From RGIG995 sp045542115 (GTDB lineage: Bacteria; Bacillota; Clostridia; Oscillospirales; UBA644), in NCBI GenBank assembly GCA_045542115.1, contig JAZQKK010000007.1:36775-100774 (forward strand): a DNA stretch of 64,000 nucleotides. Reading direction: 5' to 3'. Shown piece after piece: positions 1 to 7,328 of this stretch (the first letter of the stretch is position 1; each line of letters opens with the position of its first letter). The notes under the pieces are model-generated. The model saw nothing but the letters and a program-made list of their open reading frames with translations, ran no database searches and was not told where the DNA came from. Position numbers and translations under genes: made by a program.

Positions 1-30
1 CGGGGTAAATTCTCTGACGAAGAAAAATAA
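1..30 (+). CDS. 3' end of an upstream gene (partial)
   Basis: Frame 1 runs open from the window edge to a TAA at 28-30 and would end a protein in ...FSDEEK. The stop lies 20 bases before the ribosome site of the next gene, as expected for an operon partner. Only nine codons are visible, so no function can be given. Frame 2 is also open past this point, so the frame choice is an inference from spacing. Confidence 0.4.
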   Translation, partial: RGKFSDEEK

Positions 31-65
31 ACGAAAACAATTTCGTATCCAAAGGAGCATATTTT

Positions 66-1157
66 ATGGAAAATAAGAAGTTTCGCGTTGCCGTTATCGG
101 TTGCGGGGGCATTGCCAACGGAAAGCATCTTCCTGCATTGAAAGCATTGAGCGACGAAGTGGACGTAGTTGCTTTCTGCGATATTATTGAAGAACGTGCT
201 GTGAAGGCGAAGGCCGAATACGGAACGGAGGATGCAAAAGTCTACACCGATTATAAGGAACTGCTGAAAGACGCGACGATTGATGCGGTTCACGTTTGTA
301 CCCCCAATAAATCCCACGCTTGTATCTCCATTGCCGCAATGGAATCCGGAAAGCACGTTTTGTGCGAAAAGCCGATGGCAAAGACTGCCGCGGAAGCCAA
401 AGAAATGTTGGAGGCTTCCAAGCGCACCGGCAAGAAACTGACCATCGGATATCAGACCCGTCAAGCCCCGGAAATGCAGTTGGTCAAAAAAATGGCAGAC
501 GACGGAAAGTTCGGCCATATCTATTACGGAAAGGCCCTGGCGCTTCGCCGCCGCGCCGTTCCTACCTGGGGTGTCTTTTTGAATGAAGAAGAACAGGGGG
601 GCGGACCGCTGATCGACATCGGGACCCACGCCTTAGACCTGACTCTGTGGACGATGAACAATTACGAGGTTGCTTCCGTGTCCGGAAACGTTCACTACGA
701 GTTGCGGGGAAGAGAAAATGCCGCAAACGCTTGGGGGCCCTGGGACCCGGAAAAATATACGGTGGAAGACTCTGCGTTCGGTTTTATTAAAATGAAGAAC
801 GGCGCCACGATTATTCTGGAATCTTCTTGGGCCATCAATTTGATGGAAGCCAAAGAAGCGCAGTATATCCTGGCCGGTACGGAAGCCGGCGTGGACTTTG
901 TGGACGGCGTTCGCATCAACGGGGAAGAATATTCCCGTCTGTATACCAAATCCGTAGACCTGAAAAAGGGTGGCGTTGCCTTCTTTGAAGGTGCAAAGGC
1001 GGAAGCTCCCGGGACTGCCGAGGCCCGTCAATGGTATAAGGCTCTTCGGGAAGGAACCGACCCCTGCGTTCTCCCCGAACAGGCGTTGGTCGTTTCCCAG
1101 ATTCTGGAAGCCATCTACGAATCCTACAAAACCGGAAAGACCATTTATTTTAATTGA
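66..1157 (+). CDS. Gfo/Idh/MocA family NAD(P)-dependent oxidoreductase
   Basis: Cytoplasmic dehydrogenase of the glucose-fructose oxidoreductase/inositol dehydrogenase superfamily, 363 residues, a normal length. The N-terminal Rossmann fold starts VAVIGCGGIA (residues 8-17). The family EKP motif is at 101-103, where the lysine is catalytic. The C-terminal domain has a D-x3-H pair (D184, H188) in GGPLIDIGTHALD. An AAAGGAG ribosome site at 51-57 precedes the ATG by 8 bases. It probably acts on a sugar, inositol or a similar polyol, but the substrate cannot be told from sequence. It seems to follow another gene that ends at position 30, so it is likely the last gene of a sugar operon; a terminator follows at 1194. 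Confidence 0.9.
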   Translation: MENKKFRVAVIGCGGIANGKHLPALKALSDEVDVVAFCDIIEERAVKAKAEYGTEDAKVYTDYKELLKDATIDAVHVCTPNKSHACISIAAMESGKHVLCEKPMAKTAAEAKEMLEASKRTGKKLTIGYQTRQAPEMQLVKKMADDGKFGHIYYGKALALRRRAVPTWGVFLNEEEQGGGPLIDIGTHALDLTLWTMNNYEVASVSGNVHYELRGRENAANAWGPWDPEKYTVEDSAFGFIKMKNGATIILESSWAINLMEAKEAQYILAGTEAGVDFVDGVRINGEEYSRLYTKSVDLKKGGVAFFEGAKAEAPGTAEARQWYKALREGTDPCVLPEQALVVSQILEAIYESYKTGKTIYFN

Positions 1158-1163
1158 TTTTAA

Positions 1164-1178
1164 AAACCGGTACGGTTT
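1164..1178. promoter_or_regulatory. ACCG-NNN-CGGT inverted repeat, copy 1
   Basis: A perfect 6-3-6 inverted repeat, AAACCG-GTA-CGGTTT, just after the oxidoreductase stop codon. It is the first of five similar intergenic elements (others at 41709, 41773, 50978 and 51077). Function is unknown; an operator for a dimeric repressor is one possibility. Confidence 0.35.
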
Positions 1179-1193
1179 AAATTGAACGGAACA

Positions 1194-1239
1194 ATCGAGC
1201 ATTGAAGGAAGAAAATTCCTGTCAGTGCTCGATTTTTTT
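1194..1239 (+). terminator. Rho-independent terminator after the oxidoreductase gene
   Basis: The arms ATCGAGCA and TGCTCGAT are joined by an inner AGGAA/TTCCT stem and followed by seven T. It ends transcription of the Gfo/Idh gene. An in-frame ATG for the next gene at 1225 lies inside this hairpin, which argues against using that start. Confidence 0.85.
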
Positions 1240-1323
1240 GCATTAAAACGCCGTTGGAAAAAAATGGGAGCCGTAAAGTCTTTCCTGGCGGGAAGGATAA
1301 GAAAAGAAAGGAGGCAGAATGCC

Positions 1324-2070
1324 TTGAAAAAATGGATTCAAATCATTGCACTTGCGATGCTTCTGGCGGTGTGTCTCGCCCTTCCTCTTTCCGCGCAGAA
1401 GACCGATTATCAAATTGGAGAAACCGAAGGAGGTCTTCTCAATGACGGAAAGGTAAAGGACGCCTTTCAGAAGGCCGTGGACAAATTTAAGGAATGGACT
1501 TATGAAGGAATGCCTTCCGGCTACGTGACCCGGGAAGACGACTATTACCTTCAAACCTATACCGACAAAGATGACAATAAAGCCGCCGTCTACGTAGGGC
1601 CGGATTACGGTTCTTACGTGTTGCGAGGACCCATCTACCAACAGTTGGATTCTCTGGGTGGTTTAAAAACGATGGGGAGACCCGTCTCCGACGCGTATCA
1701 GGTAAAGGAAACTTGGTATCAGAATTTTGAAAACGGATACGCCACCGTTTCCGGAGATTCCGGGAAGGCGACCTTTATTAGAGGTTCTCACGCCGACGAA
1801 CAGGGAAAGATTTCTCCCATTACGGCAACCACCGATACGTCCACCAATTCCGGTGCTTCTTCCGGGACAAGCGGCAGTGACGGAAATACAATGACCACCG
1901 ACACCGATTCGACCCAGAACAATACCGTTCCTTCTCCCTCGGAAATGGTCAGTGACGTGGTCAGCGACGTGGAAGAGGCCGCACCCAAATGGGGAATGTG
2001 GATTTTTATTATTCTGCTGTTGGTCGCCATCGGAATTTTAGTGGTTTACTGGTTCCTGAAAAAGCGGTAA
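1324..2070 (+). CDS. Secreted, membrane-anchored protein with LGFP-like repeat
   Basis: Protein of 248 residues. I place the start at TTG 1324 because AAAGGAGG at 1307-1314 precedes it by 9 bases and the resulting N-terminus is a good signal peptide (LKKWIQ, then a hydrophobic core, then ALPLSA-Q). The central part (about residues 95-155) resembles LGFP repeats seen in cell-wall proteins: a G-x-I/Y-x2-L-x-SLGGL-x-TMGRPVSDA block, then WYQNFENGYATV. A Ser/Thr/Asp-rich linker follows, and the end is one membrane helix with a KKR tail. It is likely anchored outside the cell by its C-terminus. Function is unknown. It has its own terminator at 2081. Confidence 0.7.
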   Translation: MKKWIQIIALAMLLAVCLALPLSAQKTDYQIGETEGGLLNDGKVKDAFQKAVDKFKEWTYEGMPSGYVTREDDYYLQTYTDKDDNKAAVYVGPDYGSYVLRGPIYQQLDSLGGLKTMGRPVSDAYQVKETWYQNFENGYATVSGDSGKATFIRGSHADEQGKISPITATTDTSTNSGASSGTSGSDGNTMTTDTDSTQNNTVPSPSEMVSDVVSDVEEAAPKWGMWIFIILLLVAIGILVVYWFLKKR

Positions 2071-2080
2071 TTCTTGCGTT

Positions 2081-2119
2081 ACGTCCTGTCCGCCTCTCGG
2101 CGGCGCAGGACGTTTTTTT
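2081..2119 (+). terminator. Rho-independent terminator
   Basis: Strong hairpin: ACGTCCTG and CCGCC, a TCTC loop, then GGCGG and CAGGACGT, followed by seven T. Confidence 0.9.
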
Positions 2120-2192
2120 CCTTTTTTGAGCAGGAAGGGAAATTCGCGTCGGAATGTTCAAAAATTTGTAAATCTTTTCCTTTCGCCTGCTC

Positions 2193-2221
2193 TTGAAAAA
2201 CCTATATTATTGTAGTATAAT
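2193..2221 (+). promoter_or_regulatory. Sigma-A promoter of the decarboxylase operon
   Basis: TTGAAA at 2193-2198, a 17-base spacer, then TATAAT at 2216-2221. A 7-bp inverted repeat (GAGCAGG at 2128, CCTGCTC at 2186) ends directly before the -35 box and could be regulatory. Confidence 0.75.
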
Positions 2222-2304
2222 ATATAATGGAGAAAATTGGAGAACCTGTCCGTTTTACTCCGTTCCATATCTGTAATTTCAAATTGTTCAGGAGGATAAA
2301 AATA

Positions 2305-3723
2305 ATGAATGCTCAGGAAAAATCCGTGCGCATTGAAGCACTCCGGACTGAGATTGAGGGGAAACCCGAAACCTTTTCCGGTTCTACCGCACGGGAACGG
2401 CTGGCACTTCTTTTTGACGAAGGTTCCTTCGTTGAAGTCGGTGCATTTGTCCGTCAGCGTCCTACCGAATACGGGAGTGTCGATTCCCCCGAGGGAGTCG
2501 TGACCGGTTACGGTGCCGTGGACGGAGTCTTGGTCTTTGCCTTTGCCCAGGACCCTGCGGTCAGCAAAGGGGCGGTCAGCGAAATGCACGCCCAAAAAAT
2601 TAAAAACATCGTTTCTATGGCGATGAAGGCCGACGCTCCCTTGGTCTCTATGCTGGATTCTTGTGGAATGCGTGTAGGAGAGGGAATCGATGCCCTTGCC
2701 GGATACGGAGAAATTTTGTCTCTGTGCAGTGAGATGCAGGGCGTAATTCCCCACGTTTGTGTGGTCAGTGGTGTCTGTGCCGGTGCTCTGTCCTTCCTTC
2801 CCGCCTTTGCCGATTATACGGTAATGTTGAAAAATGCGGAATTGTTCCTTTCTGCTCCTTCCGTGGTCCAGGCTCGTTTCGGTCAAAAGACCGGAGACGC
2901 CAACGCCGCTTACGAATCCGGACTTGCTTCTGTGATTTGTGATACCGATGCCCAGGCTGCTGATGCGGTGCGGGATTTCTTTACCGCGTTCGGCGCCGTG
3001 GAGCCTGGGGACGACGTCAACCGTCTGACCGGTCAGATTGCCGATTTGATTTCTGTCGACGGCTACGACGTGGTCAGCGTGGTTGAGCAGATTGCCGACA
3101 ACGGTGCAATTTTGGAACTGTCCGGCGGATACGCCAAAAATATCGTCACCGGTCTTATTCATTTGGACGGAACTCCCTGTGGCGTTATTGCCAACAATCC
3201 CGCCGTGGAGAATGGGGATTTGGACAGTGCCGCTTGCGACAAAGCCGCGAAGTTTATTGAATTCTGCGACAACTACGATATTCCCGTTATCACCTTGGTG
3301 GATACCAACGGCTTTGCCGTTCAGGTGGGGGCGAATATCTCGGAATCCGCCCGTCTTTTGGCCGCTTACTCCGATTCCGACGCGGTGAAGATCACCCTGA
3401 TTACCGGCCGTGCATACGGCGCCGGATATCTTTCGATGGGGGCAAAGCATACGGGGGCCGACGTGGTTCTCGCATATCCCACCGCGCAGATTGCACCTCT
3501 GCCCGCCGATACGGGGGCGGTGTTCTTGGCGGAAAAGGAAATCGCTTCTGCCGACGACCCGGTAGCGACCCGTAACGAAAAGATTGCCTGCTACGCCGAG
3601 ACGATCGCCTCTCCTTTGCAGGCGGCTCGGAGAGGGTACGTGGACGATATTATTGATATCGCCACCACCCGTCAGTTGCTTATCAGTTCTTTGAACGTCT
3701 TTTTACAGGAAGGTGAACTGTGA
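2305..3723 (+). CDS. Acyl-CoA carboxyltransferase subunit (methylmalonyl-CoA decarboxylase alpha-like)
   Basis: Carboxyltransferase of the crotonase-fold family that moves a carboxyl group between an acyl-CoA and biotin. The start at ATG 2305 follows AGGAGG at 2290-2295 and gives 472 residues, somewhat shorter than the usual 510-520 of MmdA. The N-terminal half has an MmdA-like region (ARERLALLFDEGSF, then SVDSPEGVVTGYGAVDG). The C-terminal half has GLIHLDGTPCGVIANNP, then a LVDTNGF segment where classic members read LVDVPGF, then RAYGAGYLSMGAK. It heads an operon with OadG-like, biotin carrier, OadB-like and OadA subunits, so it most likely feeds carboxybiotin to the Na+ pump. The acyl-CoA substrate (methylmalonyl, malonyl or glutaconyl) is not settled, and the divergent motifs make a changed substrate possible. 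Confidence 0.8.
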   Translation: MNAQEKSVRIEALRTEIEGKPETFSGSTARERLALLFDEGSFVEVGAFVRQRPTEYGSVDSPEGVVTGYGAVDGVLVFAFAQDPAVSKGAVSEMHAQKIKNIVSMAMKADAPLVSMLDSCGMRVGEGIDALAGYGEILSLCSEMQGVIPHVCVVSGVCAGALSFLPAFADYTVMLKNAELFLSAPSVVQARFGQKTGDANAAYESGLASVICDTDAQAADAVRDFFTAFGAVEPGDDVNRLTGQIADLISVDGYDVVSVVEQIADNGAILELSGGYAKNIVTGLIHLDGTPCGVIANNPAVENGDLDSAACDKAAKFIEFCDNYDIPVITLVDTNGFAVQVGANISESARLLAAYSDSDAVKITLITGRAYGAGYLSMGAKHTGADVVLAYPTAQIAPLPADTGAVFLAEKEIASADDPVATRNEKIACYAETIASPLQAARRGYVDDIIDIATTRQLLISSLNVFLQEGEL

Positions 3724-4130
3724 TGACTAATTTCCTTGCCTATTCCACCGACGTTCCCGGAAACATCCCCGGACAGCTTGGATACGGCCTTGGGGTTACC
3801 GCTATTGGGGTCATCATCGTTTTCGCCGTACTGATTTTGATTATGCTGGTCATCTACCTGTTCCAAGCAATTTTTGGCTTGAAGCAAGAGAAACCGGCAA
3901 CCCCGAAAAAGGAGACGGCTCCCGCTTCGGTTTCCACGCCTGTTCCCACAAAGGAATCCGTCGTTTCTGCCGGAGGAAATCCGGAAGAAATGGTAGCCGC
4001 CATTGCCGCCGCGACTGCGATGGCTCAGGAGGAATTGTTGGTGGTGCTTGCCGCCGCCGTGGCCGCCCAAGAAGGGTGCGACCCCTCCTCGTCTCGCTAT
4101 CGCATCCGGTCCTTCCGCCGTATTCTGTAA
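3723..4130 (+). CDS. OadG-family membrane subunit of the sodium pump decarboxylase
   Basis: Small gamma/delta subunit (135 residues) of the Na+-translocating decarboxylase, which holds the complex together at the membrane. One N-terminal transmembrane helix (about residues 22-48: GLGVTAIGVIIVFAVLILIM) is followed by a polar linker and an Ala-rich segment (EEMVAAIAAATAMAQ). The end RYRIRSFRRIL is a conserved tail of this family. Its ATG overlaps the previous stop by one base (TGATG). A GTG one codon upstream at 3720 is an alternative start using the same AGGAAGG site at 3707-3713. Confidence 0.75.
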   Translation: MTNFLAYSTDVPGNIPGQLGYGLGVTAIGVIIVFAVLILIMLVIYLFQAIFGLKQEKPATPKKETAPASVSTPVPTKESVVSAGGNPEEMVAAIAAATAMAQEELLVVLAAAVAAQEGCDPSSSRYRIRSFRRIL

Positions 4131-4175
4131 TTTACCGTCGTAATGAAATTTGAAATCTGAAAGGAATCAACGATT

Positions 4176-4574
4176 ATGAAAAAGTATAACATCACCGTAA
4201 ACGGAACTACCTATGAAGTTTTTGTGGAAGAAGCCGGCGTGGTTGCTTCTGCTCCCGTGGCTGCTCCCGTAGCCGCTCCCGCTCCTGCCCCTGTTGCTGC
4301 ACCCGCTCCTGTGGCTGCCCCCGCTCCTGCCGCTCCCGCCCCCGTGGCCGCTCCCGCCGATGCGGAACCCGTTAAAGCTCCGATGCCCGGCAATATTATG
4401 AAGGTCAACGTAAAGGTCGGCGATGCAGTAAAGAAGGGCGACACGTTGTGCGTTCTGGAAGCAATGAAGATGGAAAACGACATTAAGGCCGGGAAAGACG
4501 GTACGGTGGCCGCGGTTCACGTAAATCAGGGTGCCACGGTCAACACCGGAGATTTGTTGGTTTCTCTTTCCTGA
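4176..4574 (+). CDS. Biotin carboxyl carrier protein
   Basis: Carrier subunit of 132 residues that shuttles carboxybiotin from the carboxyltransferase to the membrane pump. A short N-terminal domain (MKKYNITVNG) is followed by a flexible Ala-Pro linker at about 22-64 made of repeated APVAAPAP units. The biotinyl domain runs from KAPMPGNIMKV to the end. The biotinylated lysine is K98 in EAMKME. The ribosome site is AAAGGA. Since neither carboxyltransferase in this operon has a fused biotin domain, this protein must serve both. Confidence 0.93.
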   Translation: MKKYNITVNGTTYEVFVEEAGVVASAPVAAPVAAPAPAPVAAPAPVAAPAPAAPAPVAAPADAEPVKAPMPGNIMKVNVKVGDAVKKGDTLCVLEAMKMENDIKAGKDGTVAAVHVNQGATVNTGDLLVSLS

Positions 4575-4610
4575 TTTTCCCACGGAACAAATTAGGAAAG
4601 GAACAATGCT

Positions 4611-5795
4611 ATGTCTGAAATTATCGAAGTCCTAAAAGGCTTTGCATTGGAATCCGGGGTTGCTCAGTTCTTTGCGGAAGGCGGATGGAAAAGTTTGGTG
4701 ATGATTGCCATTGCCTGTGTTCTTATCTATCTTGCCATCGCCCGTAAGTTCGAGCCCCTGCTTCTGCTCCCCATTGCCTTTGGGATGCTTTTGACCAATC
4801 TGCCCATTTCCGGGCTGATGCATATGGAGTTCTTTGAGGGCGGAGCTGTGAATATGGGTGAGATCATCGCCCACGGCGGCCTGTTCGACTGGCTCTATTT
4901 GGGGGTCAAATTCGGGATCTATCCTCCCTTGATTTTCTTAGGGGTAGGGGCGATGACCGACTTTACTCCCCTGATCGCCAATCCGAAGAGTATTCTTTTG
5001 GGTGCGGCGGCTCAGGTTGGTATTTTTGCCACCTTCATTATCGCTATTTGCTTGGGCTTTACCCCCGCGGAAGCATCCTCCATCGGGATTATCGGCGGCG
5101 CGGACGGTCCGACTGCGATCTTGGTAACTAAGACCCTGGCGCCCCATCTGTTGGGTGCCATTGCCGTGGCGGCATACTCGTATATGGCGCTCGTTCCCAT
5201 TATCCAGCCTCCTATTATGAGGGCGTTGACCACCAAAAAGGAACGGATGGTGCGGATGGACAATCTCCGCTCGGTTTCTAAGTTGGAAAAGATTCTGTTC
5301 CCCATCGTGGTTACCGTAGTGGTCATTCTGATCATCCCCGATTCCGCTCCCTTGATCGGGATGCTGATGCTGGGGAATCTGGCCAAGGAATGTGGAGTTG
5401 TGGACCGCATCAGCAAAACGGCCCAGAACGAACTGATGAACATTATCACCATTTTCCTGGGACTTACGGTCGGTGCTACCGCGAAGGCAGACAACTTCCT
5501 GAGCACCAAGACTCTCTTGATTATTTTTATGGGTCTGTTCGCCTTCTGTTTGGCCACCGCCGCCGGCATTCTGTTCGGCAAGCTGATGTGCTGGGTGACC
5601 AAAGGAAAGGTCAATCCCTTGATTGGGGCCGCCGGCGTTTCCGCCGTTCCGATGGCCGCCCGTGTTGCGAATACCGTAGGCCAGCAAGAAGACCCCTCCA
5701 ACTTCCTTTTGATGCACGCGATGGGACCCAACGTGGCAGGGGTTATCGGCTCTGCCGTTGCCGCCGGCGTATTCCTGAATATGTTCGGTGCTTAA
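4611..5795 (+). CDS. Na+-translocating decarboxylase beta subunit (OadB/MmdB family)
   Basis: Polytopic membrane protein of 394 residues that decarboxylates carboxybiotin and pumps Na+ outwards. It has about ten hydrophobic segments. The family hallmark GGADGPTAIL is at 162-171, with D165 matching the Na+-binding aspartate known in OadB. A second conserved segment, GVGAMTDFTPLIANP, is at 111-125. A good AGGAAAGG site precedes the ATG. It lies between the biotin carrier and the OadA-type carboxyltransferase. The family is certain; which decarboxylase it belongs to is open, because two alpha-type subunits flank it. Confidence 0.93.
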   Translation: MSEIIEVLKGFALESGVAQFFAEGGWKSLVMIAIACVLIYLAIARKFEPLLLLPIAFGMLLTNLPISGLMHMEFFEGGAVNMGEIIAHGGLFDWLYLGVKFGIYPPLIFLGVGAMTDFTPLIANPKSILLGAAAQVGIFATFIIAICLGFTPAEASSIGIIGGADGPTAILVTKTLAPHLLGAIAVAAYSYMALVPIIQPPIMRALTTKKERMVRMDNLRSVSKLEKILFPIVVTVVVILIIPDSAPLIGMLMLGNLAKECGVVDRISKTAQNELMNIITIFLGLTVGATAKADNFLSTKTLLIIFMGLFAFCLATAAGILFGKLMCWVTKGKVNPLIGAAGVSAVPMAARVANTVGQQEDPSNFLLMHAMGPNVAGVIGSAVAAGVFLNMFGA

Positions 5796-5818
5796 TCTGA
5801 CAGAAAGGTAATTTAGAT

Positions 5819-7207
5819 ATGAGTCAAGTAAAAGTTACGGAAACCATTCTCCGGGACGCCCACCAGTCTTTGGTGGCCACCCGTATGACGATGGACGAAA
5901 TGCTTCCCGCTCTGGAATTGTTGGACAAAGCCGGGTACAATGCCCTGGAAGCTTGGGGCGGTGCCACCTTCGATTCCTGCCTTCGCTTTTTGGACGAAGA
6001 TCCCTGGCAGAGACTTCGCACCATCCGGGACCACGTAAAAAATACCAAATTGCAGATGCTCCTGCGGGGGCAGAATCTGTTGGGATACCGGAACTATTCC
6101 GACGACGTGGTCGAATATTTCGTTCAGAAATCCCTTGCCAACGGGATTGACGTTATCCGCATTTTCGATGCCCTCAACGACCCCCGCAACTTGAACACTG
6201 CCGTCAAGGCTGCTGTGAAAGAAGGGGGACACGTTCAAGCCGCTTTCAGTTATACTCTTTCTCCCGTTCACAACACCGAATCGTTCGTGAAGTTTGCAAA
6301 GCAACTGGAAGAGATGGGTGCGTCCTCTATTTGTGTAAAGGATATGGCCGGTCTTCTGGTTCCTTATACCACCTACGAGTTGATTAAGGCTCTGAAAGAA
6401 AACGTGAAGATTCCCATTGAACTTCATACCCACTATACCACCGGGATGGCTTCGATGGTTTTGATGAAGGCCGTAGAAGCCGGTGTGGATATTATCGACA
6501 CCGCCCTTTCTCCCTTGTCGATGGGGACTTCTCAGCCCTCCACCGAAGTTATGGTGGCGGCGTTGCAAGGAACGGAATACGATACCGGTCTGGACCTGAA
6601 CGTTCTGAATGAGGCGGCAAAGGTCTTTGCACCTCTCCGGGAAAAGTACTTGAAGAGCGGTCTTCTCAATCCCAAGGTGATGGGGGTAGACGTAAACGGT
6701 CTTTTGTACCAGGTTCCCGGCGGAATGTTGTCCAATCTGGTCTCTCAGCTCAAACAAATGGGACAGGAAGACAAATATCAGGCCGTGTTGGAAGAAGTTC
6801 CTCGGGTTCGTGCCGATGCGGGCTATCCTCCCTTGGTTACTCCCACCTCTCAGATTGTCGGGACCCAGGCGGTGTTTAACGTCATCTTTGGCCGCTATCA
6901 AAACGTTTCCAAGGAATTCCGCGGGCTGGTCAAAGGGGAATATGGGAAAACTCCCGTGGAAATCGACCCCGAATTCCGCAAGCAGATTCTGGGGGACGAT
7001 GAACCCATTACCTGCCGCCCCGCTGACCTGATTGAACCCGAATTGGAAACCCTGCGGGAAAAGGTGAAGCAATATGAAGAACAGCCGGAAGACGTTTTGT
7101 CGTATGCTCTGTTCGAACAGGTTGCCACCAAGTTCTTCCAGAATCGCCAGGCCAAAAAGTACGGCGTAGACGCGGCCCACGCCGCCGACGGGGTTCATCC
7201 CGTTTGA
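5819..7207 (+). CDS. oadA: Oxaloacetate decarboxylase alpha subunit / pyruvate carboxylase B-type carboxyltransferase
   Basis: TIM-barrel carboxyltransferase of 462 residues that moves the carboxyl group of oxaloacetate to biotin, giving pyruvate. It begins VTETILRDAHQS, where D13 is a metal ligand. The carbamylated-lysine site is K174 in CVKDMAG, and the metal histidines are H203 and H205 in ELHTHYTTG. The conserved C-terminal PYC/OADA domain follows (about 295-435). The C-terminal biotin domain of classic OadA is missing; the free carrier at 4176 supplies it. Last gene of the operon, with a terminator 14 bases downstream. Confidence 0.92.
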   Translation: MSQVKVTETILRDAHQSLVATRMTMDEMLPALELLDKAGYNALEAWGGATFDSCLRFLDEDPWQRLRTIRDHVKNTKLQMLLRGQNLLGYRNYSDDVVEYFVQKSLANGIDVIRIFDALNDPRNLNTAVKAAVKEGGHVQAAFSYTLSPVHNTESFVKFAKQLEEMGASSICVKDMAGLLVPYTTYELIKALKENVKIPIELHTHYTTGMASMVLMKAVEAGVDIIDTALSPLSMGTSQPSTEVMVAALQGTEYDTGLDLNVLNEAAKVFAPLREKYLKSGLLNPKVMGVDVNGLLYQVPGGMLSNLVSQLKQMGQEDKYQAVLEEVPRVRADAGYPPLVTPTSQIVGTQAVFNVIFGRYQNVSKEFRGLVKGEYGKTPVEIDPEFRKQILGDDEPITCRPADLIEPELETLREKVKQYEEQPEDVLSYALFEQVATKFFQNRQAKKYGVDAAHAADGVHPV

Positions 7208-7221
7208 TGCAAAAAAACAAG

Positions 7222-7251
7222 ATACCGGACTCTTTGCAGTCCGGTATTTTT
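7222..7251 (+). terminator. Rho-independent terminator of the decarboxylase operon
   Basis: ATACCGGACT and AGTCCGGTAT around a six-base loop, then a T run. Confidence 0.9.
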
Positions 7252-7258
7252 CCTTTTC

Positions 7259-7287
7259 TTGACAAAGTACACGGTTTATGGTAAAAT
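7259..7287 (+). promoter_or_regulatory. Sigma-A promoter of the ABC transporter gene
   Basis: TTGACA at 7259-7264, a 17-base spacer, TAAAAT at 7282-7287. It lies only a few bases after the preceding terminator. Confidence 0.8.
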
Positions 7288-7328
7288 AAAAAAAAGAGAA
7301 ATTTGACTTGAAAAAGGGGGACCTTCCG

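Noticed and set aside
1225..1323. N-terminal extension of the LGFP-like protein from ATG 1225
   Set aside because: That ATG lies in a terminator hairpin, and the extension would bury the signal peptide; TTG 1324 has a strong ribosome site.
2158..3450. Minus-strand open frame of 430 codons opposite the carboxyltransferase gene
   Set aside because: Shadow of a conserved gene; no domain or start signal.
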